Assembly: GCF_029894425.1 (NCBI RefSeq)
Contig: NZ_JARXYJ010000003.1
Coordinates: 62,001 to 126,000 of the forward strand
Direction: 5' to 3'
Length of the DNA: 64,000 bases
Source: Streptomyces sp. SAI-127
GTDB taxonomy: Bacteria; Actinomycetota; Actinomycetes; Streptomycetales; Streptomycetaceae
The notes below the pieces were generated by a model, which was not told where the DNA came from, ran no database searches, and was given only the letters and a program-made list of their open reading frames with translations. Shown here piece after piece: positions 36,152 through 46,530 of the stretch (position 1 is its first letter; each line of letters opens with the position of its first letter). A program made the translations under genes and the position numbers.

Positions 36152-37020
36152 GCCAGGCCGTCCTTGACCGCCTGCCCGCACAGCCGGTCCGTCAGATACG
36201 CGGCCGCATCATGGGCGTGCGAGCCATTGTGCACCCGCGCGCAGCGCACGAGCGGCCCGAACGCCGGCCGAAGGTCCTTCACCAACGCCACCACGTCACC
36301 GTCCTCGGCAAGGTTCGTCCACACCAGCCGCTCCCCGCCCGGCCACACCCCACGCGGCTGCCCGCCCAACTGGATCGGTGCCGGCTGCAGACGGTGCAGG
36401 ATCAGATGCGAAATCCCCAGCGGCGAACCGATCGTGACCAGCGCCCGCACCCCGTGCCCGGGCCGCGCACACAACGCCTCATATGCCACAACCGAACCAA
36501 GGGAGTGAGCGACAACTACCCGCGTGTCATCGCCGATCTGATCGGCCACCCGCCCGCGGGCCCGCACCCGTAGCTGCGGATCAAGGAGGTAGCGGTGGAC
36601 CTGCTTCAGATCAGAGACCATCGCCCGCAACGCGACCCCGGCAAAAAACCGCGACCCCGACAACGCCCGCAACCCGGCCTGCACCGACCGCGGCGTTCCC
36701 GCCAGCGTGTCCTCAGCACCGGGCGGAACAACCCCCGGGTCACTGGCGGCCGCAGCCTGCCACCAGGCCAGCAGCAACTCCGCCTCGAAGCCGGCCTCCA
36801 CGTCCTGCGACGTGTACGGCGGGTCGCCCACCGCCAGATACTCGCCCTCCGGGCGGAACACATCCCCGTAGAACGCCATCGCCACATCGGCGTCCGCCAG
36901 CCGCTCCGTCGCGCCGGCACGCTTCAGACCGTCGTTCAACGCCGGTAACCACTGCTGACGCAGCGTCTCCTCACCCAGCAGCTGCTTGCCGATGCCGTGC
37001 ACCCCAACAACGCGCGCCAT
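36148..37020 (-). CDS. alpha/beta hydrolase coupled to the caspase-NACHT-WD40 gene
   Basis: 290 residues from ATG 37020. The first strand and oxyanion loop are RVVGVHGIGKQLLGEETL, and the nucleophile elbow is VVVAHSLGSVVAY (Ser in AHSLG). The C-terminal NGSHAHDAAAYLTDRL supplies the likely catalytic His. The fold matches lipase/esterase-like hydrolases encoded beside large multidomain proteins in actinomycetes. The stop overlaps the start of the caspase gene, so both are made together. It may be a second effector (for example a lipase) or a processing partner. A longer in-frame start at 37383 would absorb sequence that looks like another broken gene. Confidence 0.85.
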   Translation of the reverse strand: MARVVGVHGIGKQLLGEETLRQQWLPALNDGLKRAGATERLADADVAMAFYGDVFRPEGEYLAVGDPPYTSQDVEAGFEAELLLAWWQAAAASDPGVVPPGAEDTLAGTPRSVQAGLRALSGSRFFAGVALRAMVSDLKQVHRYLLDPQLRVRARGRVADQIGDDTRVVVAHSLGSVVAYEALCARPGHGVRALVTIGSPLGISHLILHRLQPAPIQLGGQPRGVWPGGERLVWTNLAEDGDVVALVKDLRPAFGPLVRCARVHNGSHAHDAAAYLTDRLCGQAVKDGLA

Positions 37021-37084
37021 GCCCCATGCCCCCGTGCTCGCCCCCGGCCTGCCGTGGTCAGCACTGTAGGGGCAGAAAGGACAC

Positions 37085-37460
37085 GGAACATCACGATCTG
37101 CAAACTCCACCCGCAATCTCAGAACACCGACGCGCGTTCTGCCTTCCACCACCTGTAGACCACTTTCTGATGGGCTGAGCACCCGTCGGTCGATGAGGAT
37201 GGGCGGACGCTCCCCCGTCTCGAGCGTTTCCCAGAACCGAGCGACACCCTCGTGATTCCCAGAATGCCGAACCCTGCCCCAGTGATCCGGGTTGGCGGCG
37301 TACTCCTCGAAACAGCCGTTGTCGGACGCGCCGGCCGGCATCTCGCATAGCTCGCCAGCGGGAACTGCTTCGAGACTCCCCACGACCCCAGGTCGCCATC
37401 GGCAGCGACCAGGTCGTACAGCGAAAGCCCGTCGCCCAGGCTCGCGTCCAGGGACAACAC
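37085..37460 (-). pseudogene. unidentified broken gene upstream of the hydrolase
   Basis: Two frames read as one protein split near 37330: LDASLGDGLSLYDLVAADG, then FEEYAANPDHWGRVRHSG, ARFWETLETGERPPIL and SGLQVVEGRTRVGVLRL. The last part suggests a ParB-like or DNA/metabolite-binding beta region, but I cannot name a family. It may be the remnant of a third gene of the same operon. Confidence 0.4.
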
Positions 37461-37682
37461 CCGACCGAGTGCCTCGCCGCCAGAGGGGGGTCAGGGCCCT
37501 GTGCAGGCCGCGGGCCTCAGCTCGCAGAGCCCCGACCGCCGTGTGTCGGCCACCTTGGTCCGCTGCTGGCGCTTCAGCCGGCCAAGCGGTTCCGCAAGGA
37601 CACCGTGCTCACGCCTGCCTGCCGCGGCCGTGCGCCGGGCAGAAGTGACTGCCGTCCTGCACGGACGCGGGTGCGGGTACGG

Positions 37683-38369
37683 TCAACGCGGTACACGGCG
37701 GGCTCGGCGCCAGGCGCTTCGCCAATGGCGCCAGAGGTCCGCGCCGTTGACACCGATGGCCAGCGCCACGACGGCGATGGAGCCCAGCCCGAAGATCCAG
37801 GAGAGAGAGAACCCGGCGAGGATCGCCATCCCCGCAAAGCTCCCCCCGCTGTACAGGGCGACCAACCTCTCGGCCAGTTCTCTGTACCGGCCGTGCCCCT
37901 GGATCAGCAGCTCGCTTGCGAAGTTCAGTACGAACCAGCCGCCGATCAGGATCAGTGTGAGATAGATGAGTGTCCACCACGGCCATGGTTCGTACAGTTC
38001 TTCCCACCGATGGTGCTCGCTCTCCTGCCAGGCCCACACCTCGCCCTGCAAGTCGGCGACGACCACTGTCGAGCTGTCCCGCTCGCTCCAGCGCGGCGAG
38101 ATCTCGAACGCCGGCTCCGAGGCCCCGTCGAGATACACGTCCAGCATGTCCCCGCCGAACGTCTGCTTCAGCTTGACTGTTTTGGTGATGGCGGCGGTCC
38201 GCACCGGCAGGCACTGCTCGACACCACGCTCGGCGATACACGCCGACACAACCCGTTGCTGGTGCTCACGGTGATACGCCGGCCCGATGCGCCAGGCGCC
38301 CAAACCCACGAGAACCAACCCGAACACAATGTTGGCGACACACCATGAACTGCCGTATCGCCAGCGCAT
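37683..38369 (-). CDS. membrane protein of unknown function (228 aa)
   Basis: 228 residues with an N-terminal helix (VANIVFGLVLVGLGAW), an extracytoplasmic domain of about 100 residues with two Cys (SACIAERGVEQCLPV) and three further helices (WWTLIYLTLILIGGWFVL, SFAGMAILAGFSLSWI, GSIAVVALAIGV), ending in a basic tail. No family recognised. Same strand as the hydrolase and caspase genes but separated from them by a broken gene, so a link with that system is only a possibility. Confidence 0.7.
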   Translation of the reverse strand: MRWRYGSSWCVANIVFGLVLVGLGAWRIGPAYHREHQQRVVSACIAERGVEQCLPVRTAAITKTVKLKQTFGGDMLDVYLDGASEPAFEISPRWSERDSSTVVVADLQGEVWAWQESEHHRWEELYEPWPWWTLIYLTLILIGGWFVLNFASELLIQGHGRYRELAERLVALYSGGSFAGMAILAGFSLSWIFGLGSIAVVALAIGVNGADLWRHWRSAWRRARRVPR

Positions 38370-38475
38370 TCCGCAAGTAGAACAGCGAAAGGCGGAACCG
38401 TACAGGTGGCAGCGGATCCGCTGCTCCTGGCCCTCCGTCAGTCACCACGCAGGCTTCGACGGAATGGGGTCGGGG

Positions 38476-38577
38476 TCAGGACTCGGCGAAGGGGCCCTTG
38501 GTGAAGGCCAGTTCGGCGTGGCCGCGTTCGCCGTAGAGGTCGCGGCCGTCGAGGTCGAACGGGCATAAGCTGCCGAC
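38476..38577 (-). pseudogene. short C-terminal fragment
   Basis: PFDLDGRDLYGERGHAELAF then TKGPFAES and a stop look like a genuine protein end, with no start or upstream continuation. Confidence 0.3.
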
Positions 38578-38627
38578 ATGTGAACGATGCTCCCGAGACT
38601 GCCCCGGCCATCCCGACCGGCCCCCGT

Positions 38628-38667
38628 GACGGGGCTGTCGTGTCCTAGACGGGGCTGTCGTGTCCTA
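38628..38667. repeat. perfect 20-bp tandem duplication
   Basis: GACGGGGCTGTCGTGTCCTA occurs twice in direct succession. The second copy reads into a plus-strand frame (DLALELFAHDLDAPPGDRLR) that looks like part of a protein and is broken by the 20-bp addition. Confidence 0.8.
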
Positions 38668-38825
38668 CGGGCTGCACGTCAAGCGCCGATGCGACCTCGC
38701 GCTGGAACTGTTCGCCCACGACCTCGACGCCCCGCCGGGGGATCGACTGCGCCAGGCCCTGGCGCTGAGCAACTGGCTGGACCCTCTGGGACGTCCTTGG
38801 CGGCCAGTACTACCACTGAGTGCTC
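38668..38825 (+). pseudogene. unidentified coding fragment
   Basis: SYGLHVKRRCDLALELFAHD and DRLRQALALSNWLDPLG are protein-like but have no start and lose the frame after about 55 codons. Confidence 0.3.
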
Positions 38826-38857
38826 CGCACCTGGGGCAAGTGGGCTGGCCTTCCTCG

Positions 38858-39061
38858 TCAGAAGCCAGCAGGGCCGATCGGCGGCTGACCCGGCGCCGCG
38901 CCCTCCTGGTGGCGACCGGCTATGGCTGCGGCGAGCGCCAGAAGCGCCTCCACTTGAGCCATCTGCAAGCGGTAGTCAGGCTGGACTGTTCCTCCCATGG
39001 CACCTCTCAGCGGCGTCAAGAGTTCGATGGCGGCTTGCTCGTGCTCTTCGTAGCTGGCCAT
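38858..39061 (-). CDS. small helical hypothetical protein (67 aa)
   Basis: 67 residues from ATG 39061 after GGAGA. MASYEEHEQAAIELLTPLRG and YRLQMAQVEALLALAAAIAG indicate two helices, the second hydrophobic and ending near a Gly/Pro tail. Small Streptomyces proteins of this layout occur widely, without known function. No neighbours in the same direction. Confidence 0.5.
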   Translation of the reverse strand: MASYEEHEQAAIELLTPLRGAMGGTVQPDYRLQMAQVEALLALAAAIAGRHQEGAAPGQPPIGPAGF

Positions 39062-39823
39062 GCATGTCTCCAGGTCAATTGGTGCGGCGCGGCACGCTAC
39101 CGCGCGATCAACGGAGCGGCTCTGGGGCCGTGATCTTAGGGGCTCGCTCCAAAGCGGCTGTCTAGAGCCGTGGAGTTGATCGCCTCAGCCCCCACGATCC
39201 CATGGGGCGAGTAGGGCGATTGCTGCATCCCCTAGCCGTCCCTGACTGGCCGTTCTATATCCGGTCGTGCGCTCGGTCTGGTTCGAACGGGATCCTGGAT
39301 CGGGTGACTTGTTGGCTGGTGGGGCATAGAGGAAGGGCCTCTTGGTAGCTCGCGGTTGTCGAGTCCAGCGAGAAACAAGAGGCTCTGTTGTCGATGTGTC
39401 GCGTGGTCGTGGTTGCCGGGTCCAGTCCGTCCACTCCTGGGTGTGACTGTCTCGCCCATCGGTTCGGGAACGCGGCCGACCGGCCAGAGCGCCGACCCCG
39501 GTACGGCTCGGACATGAGCGATAAGCGGAAACCGCACATGGGGTTCGGAACGAGAACGACCTCTAACGTGTGGTGACTGCGCGGTGATCTGGGTCGGACA
39601 GTCGCCCGTTCGTATGTACCGTCCTCCGGATCGCGACAGGGCAAGTGCATCGCTGCCGTAGTCGCCGCCTACAGCGTTAACGGCTGTGCCGCCCCGATCC
39701 GGACGAGGCGCCTTGCCGTTGCTTTACCCACTCTCACGTTTGGCGAGGTCGCTCTCGTGTGCAGCTGCCGGTCCACCGCCGTACGGCGCGTCGTCTCGGA
39801 GGCGTACAGCATCCAAGGCTGGT
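39062..39823. other. 762-bp gap with possible transposase debris
   Basis: No intact gene. Around 39388-39530 one plus frame (SMCRVVVVAGSSPSTPGCDC, then RPRYGSDMSDKR) resembles the leader and first residues of Streptomyces IS4/IS5-type transposases, but is too short to be sure. Confidence 0.3.
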
Positions 39824-40062
39824 CTATGTCTGGGACATGTCGACGAAGCGGGAGTAGGGCCCTGGAGGGCGACGGTGATGGTCGCGGTGGGCCCATGGCG
39901 GAATTTGGTGACGATGAAGTCGGCCTCGCCGGCCCGTGGAGAGTCCCTTTCGTAGGCGTCCTCGCGGTGCAGGACGATCACGTCGTCGGCGTTGTCCTCG
40001 AGGGCCCCGGAGTCCCGCAGGTCGTTGATCATGAGTTTTCTGTCGGTGCGCAGTCGGTCACG
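39824..40062 (-). pseudogene. replicative DNA helicase DnaB, C-terminal fragment
   Basis: LMINDLRDSGALEDNADDVI, VLHREDAYERDSPRAGEADF and VTKFRHGPTATITVALQG are the final part of the RecA-like domain of DnaB, including the arginine-finger region. After a frameshift near 39862 the end reads YSRFVDMSQT. The chromosomal dnaB would be elsewhere; this is probably left over from a plasmid, phage or gene duplication. Confidence 0.75.
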
Positions 40063-40243
40063 CGGCACTGCGACTGGGCCTCGGGCACGAAGGCCGTACC
40101 GGAGTTGGTTCACCGCCTGTGCAGCGTCTGGCGCCACCCCCGGCGATCGAGGAGGGCCTCTGCACGTTCAGCCCCTGACGTTCGGTCCCTTGTAAACATG
40201 CAGGTCACGGCGGTCAGTGATGCCGGGAAGGGACTCAAGGGAC

Positions 40244-40528
40244 TCAGGCCGGGAGTGTGTGCGAGGGCGTGGTGTCGGTGTGGGGCTGGGGTGTGGGGCG
40301 GCCGGTGGAGATGTAGGGGGCGAGCGCCAGGGAGCCCGGGGCGGAGTGGACGTGGGCGTCGATGAGTCCCGGCAGCAGTGTGGCGCCGCTTCCGTCGACG
40401 ATCTCGCTGCCCTCGGGAGCGTCGCCACCGACGCGGGCGATCCTCCCGCCGTCGATGACCACGGTCCGCACGCCGACCGCCTTCTCCCCGTCGAAGATCT
40501 GCGCGTTGGTGATCGCGGTGAGCGCCAT
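40244..40528 (-). pseudogene. amidohydrolase, N-terminal fragment
   Basis: From ATG 40528: ITNAQIFDGEKAVGVRTVVI and GATLLPGLIDAHVH, the metal-binding HxH start of imidazolonepropionase-like amidohydrolases. About 95 residues remain of the usual 400, and the sequence turns to Thr/Pro-rich before the stop. It is divergent from the MarR gene, the usual arrangement of a regulator and its target. Confidence 0.7.
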
Positions 40529-40560
40529 GGCGGTCCGCCTCATTTCCTAGCTCGTTCAAA

Positions 40561-40604
40561 ATTTACATACCCGATGCTATGTACTTATTGAATGGTATGC
40601 AAAT
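40561..40604. promoter_or_regulatory. inverted repeat between amidohydrolase and MarR genes
   Basis: ATTTACATACC (40561-40571) and GGTATGCAAAT (40594-40604) are inverted repeats with 10 of 11 matches, in an AT-rich divergent promoter region. A likely MarR operator controlling both genes. Confidence 0.55.
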
Positions 40605-40630
40605 GTGCCGGCCGGGCCTAGACTCGGCAC

Positions 40631-41098
40631 ATGAGCAGCACGTCCTCCTCCGAGCAGCCCCCCGACGACCCGGCGCTGGATCAGATCGGCCCGGCGCTGT
40701 CCCGTCTGCGGCGGCGCGCACCGGCATCGGGCAAGGACCTCTCCCGCAACCTCGTGCTCAACGTCATCGCCGACACGCCGGGCGAGATGACCGTCGGCGG
40801 GCTGGCCACCGAGATGGGCGTCGCGCAGCCGGTGGCCAGCCGGACCGTCGCCGCCTGCATAGCGGACGGGCTGCTGCGGCGGGCGGCATCCCAGTCCGAC
40901 GGACGCCGTACCGTCCTCGAACTCACCGAGCAGGGCGAGGCCGAACGCAACCGCTTCGCCGCCGAACAGCGCAAAGCGTTCCTGGAGATCACCGTCGCCT
41001 GGTCACCGCAGGAGCGGACCCAGTTCGCACGGCTCCTGACCCGATACGGAGCCGACGCCACCGCCTGGTCAAAGAAACAGACCACGAGCCGCGATTGA
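40631..41098 (+). CDS. MarR-family transcriptional regulator
   Basis: 155 residues. The winged helix-turn-helix is LSRNLVLNVIADTPGEMTVG, GLATEMGVAQPVASRTVAAC and the wing LLRRAASQSDGRRTVLELT, flanked by dimerisation helices. MarR dimers release DNA on binding phenolic or other small ligands. It is divergent from a truncated amidohydrolase gene with an inverted repeat between them, so its former target is broken. Confidence 0.9.
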   Translation: MSSTSSSEQPPDDPALDQIGPALSRLRRRAPASGKDLSRNLVLNVIADTPGEMTVGGLATEMGVAQPVASRTVAACIADGLLRRAASQSDGRRTVLELTEQGEAERNRFAAEQRKAFLEITVAWSPQERTQFARLLTRYGADATAWSKKQTTSRD

Positions 41099-41888
41099 AC
41101 GAGCAGTGCCCCGAGACCGAGTCACGGCCAGGAGCCCAGGCGTCGATCACGCTGACGGACGACCTACCATTCCGACACTCACCCGTGAACAGGGCGAGAG
41201 TCCTGGAAACCGACCGCATCAGCCCTTTGACGTGTGACTCAACGTCCTCGCCTTCCTGCCGCAGAACGTTCTCGGTGAACCGGATGATGGTGTTGGCGAC
41301 GCCCCAGATCGCGCTGGGGACGCACTCACGCGCCCCCGACCTCGTCCAGGGCGGCGGAGTCCGCGCACGGATCGGCGTCGGCTGCCAGGTCCGTAACGGG
41401 AAGGATGATGTCCTCAGCTAGCCGCCGAAGCAGGGCCGTCGGCGCCGGCACGGCCTTGGTCCGATCGGCACACCCTGAGTTTTTGGGTATCCGGGCCGGT
41501 GACTCCGGCGGTGCAGCGACTGCTGGGAGTGATGGATACGGGTCCTGTGCTGCTGGCAGAGGCTGCTTGATCAGGCTCGGTGAAGCCGTCGCGATATGAG
41601 GGTGTGGACGGGTGGCCTTGGCGGTGTGCCACTTACGATCACTGGTGCGCTGTCATCGGTGAGCCGTGTACTCGGCTCCGCAGGGCCCGCGAGCCCCGTT
41701 GCGCGGGTGGTTGTCTCCGGGACGGGCAGGTGTCCCCCCGCCGCCTGCCCGCCCCGGCCCCTCAAGGAGCTACCGAGGGAATCCGTTGACCTGCGGAAAC
41801 GTGGCTCGTTCTGTGTGGATCTCCCGCATTGAGGCGTGGGGGGTTCCCGGCTTCCGTACGTCGGGGCCGTCCGTTGGCTCGTCTGGCG
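41099..41888. other. 790-bp gap
   Basis: No supported gene. A minus-strand stretch (NTIIRFTENVLRQEGEDVES) is protein-like but without start or family. Confidence 0.3.
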
Positions 41889-42695
41889 TTATGCCGGACT
41901 GCCGTCTGTTGGCGTCTCCGTGGCGCGCCGGATGGGGAACATCGTGGGGACCGGGTCGTTCGTGAGGAAGTCGAGAATGAGCCGGTTGACGTGCTCGGGC
42001 TTCTCCATCGGCAGCGCGTGCGAGGTTCCCGGGACGACGGCCAGTTCGGAGTCGGGGATCGCACGGTACAGGGCAATCGTGTGTTCGAGTGTGATGAGGT
42101 CGTCGTCACCGACGAGGACGATTGTGGGCGCGCTGATACGGGCCAGATCGCCGGTGGAGATCGTCGGCTGTGTGCGGATCATGTCGAGCGTCTTGTTCAC
42201 GATGACCGGCCAGTGTTCGGCGCCGTCCGGCGACACAGCTTCGTACATCTCACGGAAGGCCGCCATATCGGGAGCATCCGCCGCCATGTGGTCCAGCAAC
42301 GCCGGCGCCGCAGAGCTTTCCGGGCCGGGGAGGAAGTTGGCCCCCATGGCCACGACCTTTTGGACCAGGTCCGGGCGGGCGATGGCGACGAGCAGGGCGA
42401 CAATCCCGCCGTCGCTCCATCCGACGAGATGGGCCGGGCCTTCGACGACCGACTCGATGAAGGCGGTGGTGTCGTCGGCCATGTCCTGGTACGACAGCGG
42501 TCCCTCAACGTCGGGTGTATGCCCGTGGCCGCGGCGCTCGGGGAGGAACAGGCGGTACCTCGCCGCGAGTTCGGCCCGCTGGGCTCCCCAGGTCTCGTTC
42601 GTGCACAAGCCGCCGTGAAGCAGGAGCAGCGGGTCGCCGGCGCCCTCTGCCTCGTACCACGTCGTCACGCCGGGTAGCTCCACATATGCGCCCAT
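41889..42695 (-). CDS. alpha/beta-fold hydrolase
   Basis: 268 residues from ATG 42695 after GAAAGG. The triad is complete: oxyanion LLLLHGGLCTNETW, nucleophile LVGWSDGGIVALL (Ser in GWSDGG), acid VGDDDLITL and His PGTSHALPMEKPE. This matches the haloperoxidase/epoxide hydrolase-type subfamily with a small cap. It hydrolyses an ester or similar bond; the substrate is unknown. Cytosolic and apparently monocistronic. Confidence 0.9.
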   Translation of the reverse strand: MGAYVELPGVTTWYEAEGAGDPLLLLHGGLCTNETWGAQRAELAARYRLFLPERRGHGHTPDVEGPLSYQDMADDTTAFIESVVEGPAHLVGWSDGGIVALLVAIARPDLVQKVVAMGANFLPGPESSAAPALLDHMAADAPDMAAFREMYEAVSPDGAEHWPVIVNKTLDMIRTQPTISTGDLARISAPTIVLVGDDDLITLEHTIALYRAIPDSELAVVPGTSHALPMEKPEHVNRLILDFLTNDPVPTMFPIRRATETPTDGSPA

Positions 42696-43312
42696 CGCAA
42701 GCCTTTCTGGGATGCCGCCGTTCCTCCTCAGTCTCCGCAGCCGATGCAATGACCCGCAACGCGACGGTGCAGCTGAGCGCCCAGGTGCGTGAGCATCCAC
42801 TTGGCTGCCCGCCCGCTAACCGGGGCGATGGGCCTTCCGCCACCTGAGGAGCCGCATTTCGCCAGTAGCCCTCAAGGCCGGCGGCCACCCTCCTGCTCAT
42901 CGTCGTCACGTCGGTTTCTGCGGCTGCCGCCGCATGGGTGGTGGGACACGGTACGACGGCTGTCACCGTCTGGCCCGCCGCAGGGGTCTGCACTTCGCTG
43001 CGAGCCCGCCCGGTACCTGAGGGATCCCGCAGGGGCAGGGGGGTAGCGGGCTGGGGGCGTCCACCTCCACCGTCCCATCGGCTGTCTCCGGGCGGAATCC
43101 GGTCACTTCATGGGCATGCCGGAGCGCATGGCAGCAGCTCCGGCACGGGCCGAAGGGCAGCGCGCACCGTGGCATAGACCGCCGGTTGCGGGGCACGTGA
43201 GGCCTGCTTGACGTGCCCGGTGGTGAGCCGTGGGTGTCAGAGCCTGGATGCAGCCAGTTCCTCGCGGTGCGGGCAGCCGCCCGGTGGGAGGAGTCGAGGG
43301 GAAGGTGTCACT
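42696..43312. other. 617-bp gap
   Basis: No gene supported. One plus-strand hydrophobic stretch near 42880-42960 (TLLLIVVTSVSAAAAAWVVG) could be a lost membrane segment. Confidence 0.3.
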
Positions 43313-43558
43313 GTGATCATTCCGGCGGAGAAGGAACTGCGCGCTGTTCTGGCCCGGTTTGCTCAGGCCCGTATCGAACATGACGTGCGCCCTACCGGCC
43401 GCACCAGCAGTGCTCTTGAAGACTCCACGTACACGCTGTGTGTGATGACCGGGGCCCGCACTGCCGAGCAGGCTTTGCGCGTGGCCGATGCTCTGCTGGA
43501 GCAGTACAGCACGAGCCGTGCCGGCGTCCTCCAAGAGGACAAGACGCTGGCCGCGTAA
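43313..43558 (+). CDS. DUF5133-like protein (81 aa)
   Basis: 81 residues from GTG 43313 after GGGGAAGG. IIPAEKELRAVLARFAQARI, ALEDSTYTLCVMTGARTAEQ and ALRVADALLEQYS match the DUF5133 family, small cytosolic Streptomyces proteins often found near regulators, with no known activity. The upstream in-frame start at 43208 has no ribosome binding site. Confidence 0.75.
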   Translation: MIIPAEKELRAVLARFAQARIEHDVRPTGRTSSALEDSTYTLCVMTGARTAEQALRVADALLEQYSTSRAGVLQEDKTLAA

Positions 43559-43790
43559 CTGATCCCTACGTTGTTCTGCGGGACGTGGTGAGCCCTTCGT
43601 GCGGTTCACCCACCCAGGGCGCCGAGTGTGGCTCTAACTGATCCGCTGCTCGTAGCTAGAAACGATTGGCCGCTCGGCGCCCCACGACGACTCGGCTGCC
43701 GATGAGGAATTGCGAATGATCGCTGAGTAGGGATCTGACAGCGAAGTCGTCGGTGGGAGGCACCCGCAGCACACTGTACGGAGGCACCGC

Positions 43791-44252
43791 ATGGCCGCGA
43801 TCTGGGCCGGCATCGACGCAGGAAAGACCCACCACCACTGCGTCGCGATCGACGAGAGCGGCCGTCGGCTGCTGTCGCGGCGCGTCGCCAACGACGAGCC
43901 CGACCTTCTCGAGCTTCTCACCGACGTCCTGGCCCTGGGCGACGAGGTGACTTGGGGAATCGACCTGGCCGACGGCGGATCCGCCCTGGCCATCGCAATC
44001 CTCCTCAACCATGACCAGCTGGTCCACTACATCTCCGGCCGAGCCATCCACCGCGCCTCTGAGAGCTACCGCGGTGAAGGCAAGACCGATGCCAAGGACG
44101 CCGCGGTCATCGCGGATCAGGTTCGCATCCGTCGTGACCTCCAGCCCTTACGGTCCGAGGACGAGACCGTCACCGACCTCAAGATCCTCACCGGCCGGCG
44201 AATGGACCTGGTCGCGGACCGCACCCGCACCGTCAACCGGCTGCGGGTCTGA
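43791..44252 (+). pseudogene. IS110-family transposase, truncated after N-terminal domain
   Basis: 153 residues with the DEDD domain IWAGIDAGKTHHHCVAIDE and GKTDAKDAAVIADQVRIRRD, ending abruptly at NRLRV plus stop. The family is about 400 residues. The break coincides with the start of the repeat shared with 117-317 and is followed by an IS630 fragment, so a nested insertion or recombination removed the rest. A relative, not a copy, of the element at 8062. Confidence 0.85.
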
Positions 44253-44453
44253 TCACGGTCCAGCCGGTAGGCGGCCGGCCCCAGCTGCCGCCGCTGATCG
44301 CGCGTAAGATCCGCTGCCAGGCAGTCTGGTCCGTGCCCATGCCACGTCGCGGGCCGGCGCGGCCAGCGCCCGGGCCTCTTGCCGTTCGTCAACGCTTCCC
44401 ATGAGGTCCACCGTGCCCAGCCGGCCGACGGCCCCAACACCCGTACGCCGTCG
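44247..44453. repeat. dispersed repeat, copy B (partner 117-317)
   Basis: Matches 117-317 at about 80 percent by eye. On the minus strand a frame starting at ATG 44402 (MGSVDERQEARALAAPAR) parallels the open frame at the left edge of the window but is shifted after about 18 codons and stops at 44258. Confidence 0.6.
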
Positions 44454-44454
44454 C

Positions 44455-44683
44455 CCGCAGCGGCCGGCCGGTTGAAGTTGTGGATGACGTCGCGGACCCG
44501 GTCGGCGCTGGTGAACGTCACCTCGGCGATCTTGGCAACGCCCATGCCCTGCGCGGACAACATCACCATCTGGGCCCGTCACCAGGTCACCACCCACCCG
44601 GTGCCCCGGCGGACGATCCGCAGCAGCCGCTGCCCCTCGTCGCCATCGATCTCGCACCCGTACTCGTTGAGCCACATGATCAT
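44455..44683 (-). pseudogene. IS630-family transposase, N-terminal fragment
   Basis: From ATG 44683: WLNEYGCEIDGDEGQRLLRI, VRRGTGWVVTW, an in-frame TGA at 44579-44581, then MVMLSAQGMGVAKIAEVTF and SADRVRDVIHNFN. This is the helix-turn-helix N-terminus of IS630-type transposases. The DDE domain is lost where the neighbouring repeat begins. Confidence 0.7.
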
Positions 44684-44758
44684 TCTGACCGTCCGGCGCC
44701 ACCGAGTGCAGCAACCGGACGACCCGTCAAAAGAGGGTGAACCTTGCCTGATGCGGCA

Positions 44759-46530
<1,772 letters not shown>

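Noticed and set aside
37021..37383. Longer start for the alpha/beta hydrolase (411 residues)
   Set aside because: The added part matches a separate, frameshifted protein-like sequence, and the hydrolase fold begins at VVGVHGIG.
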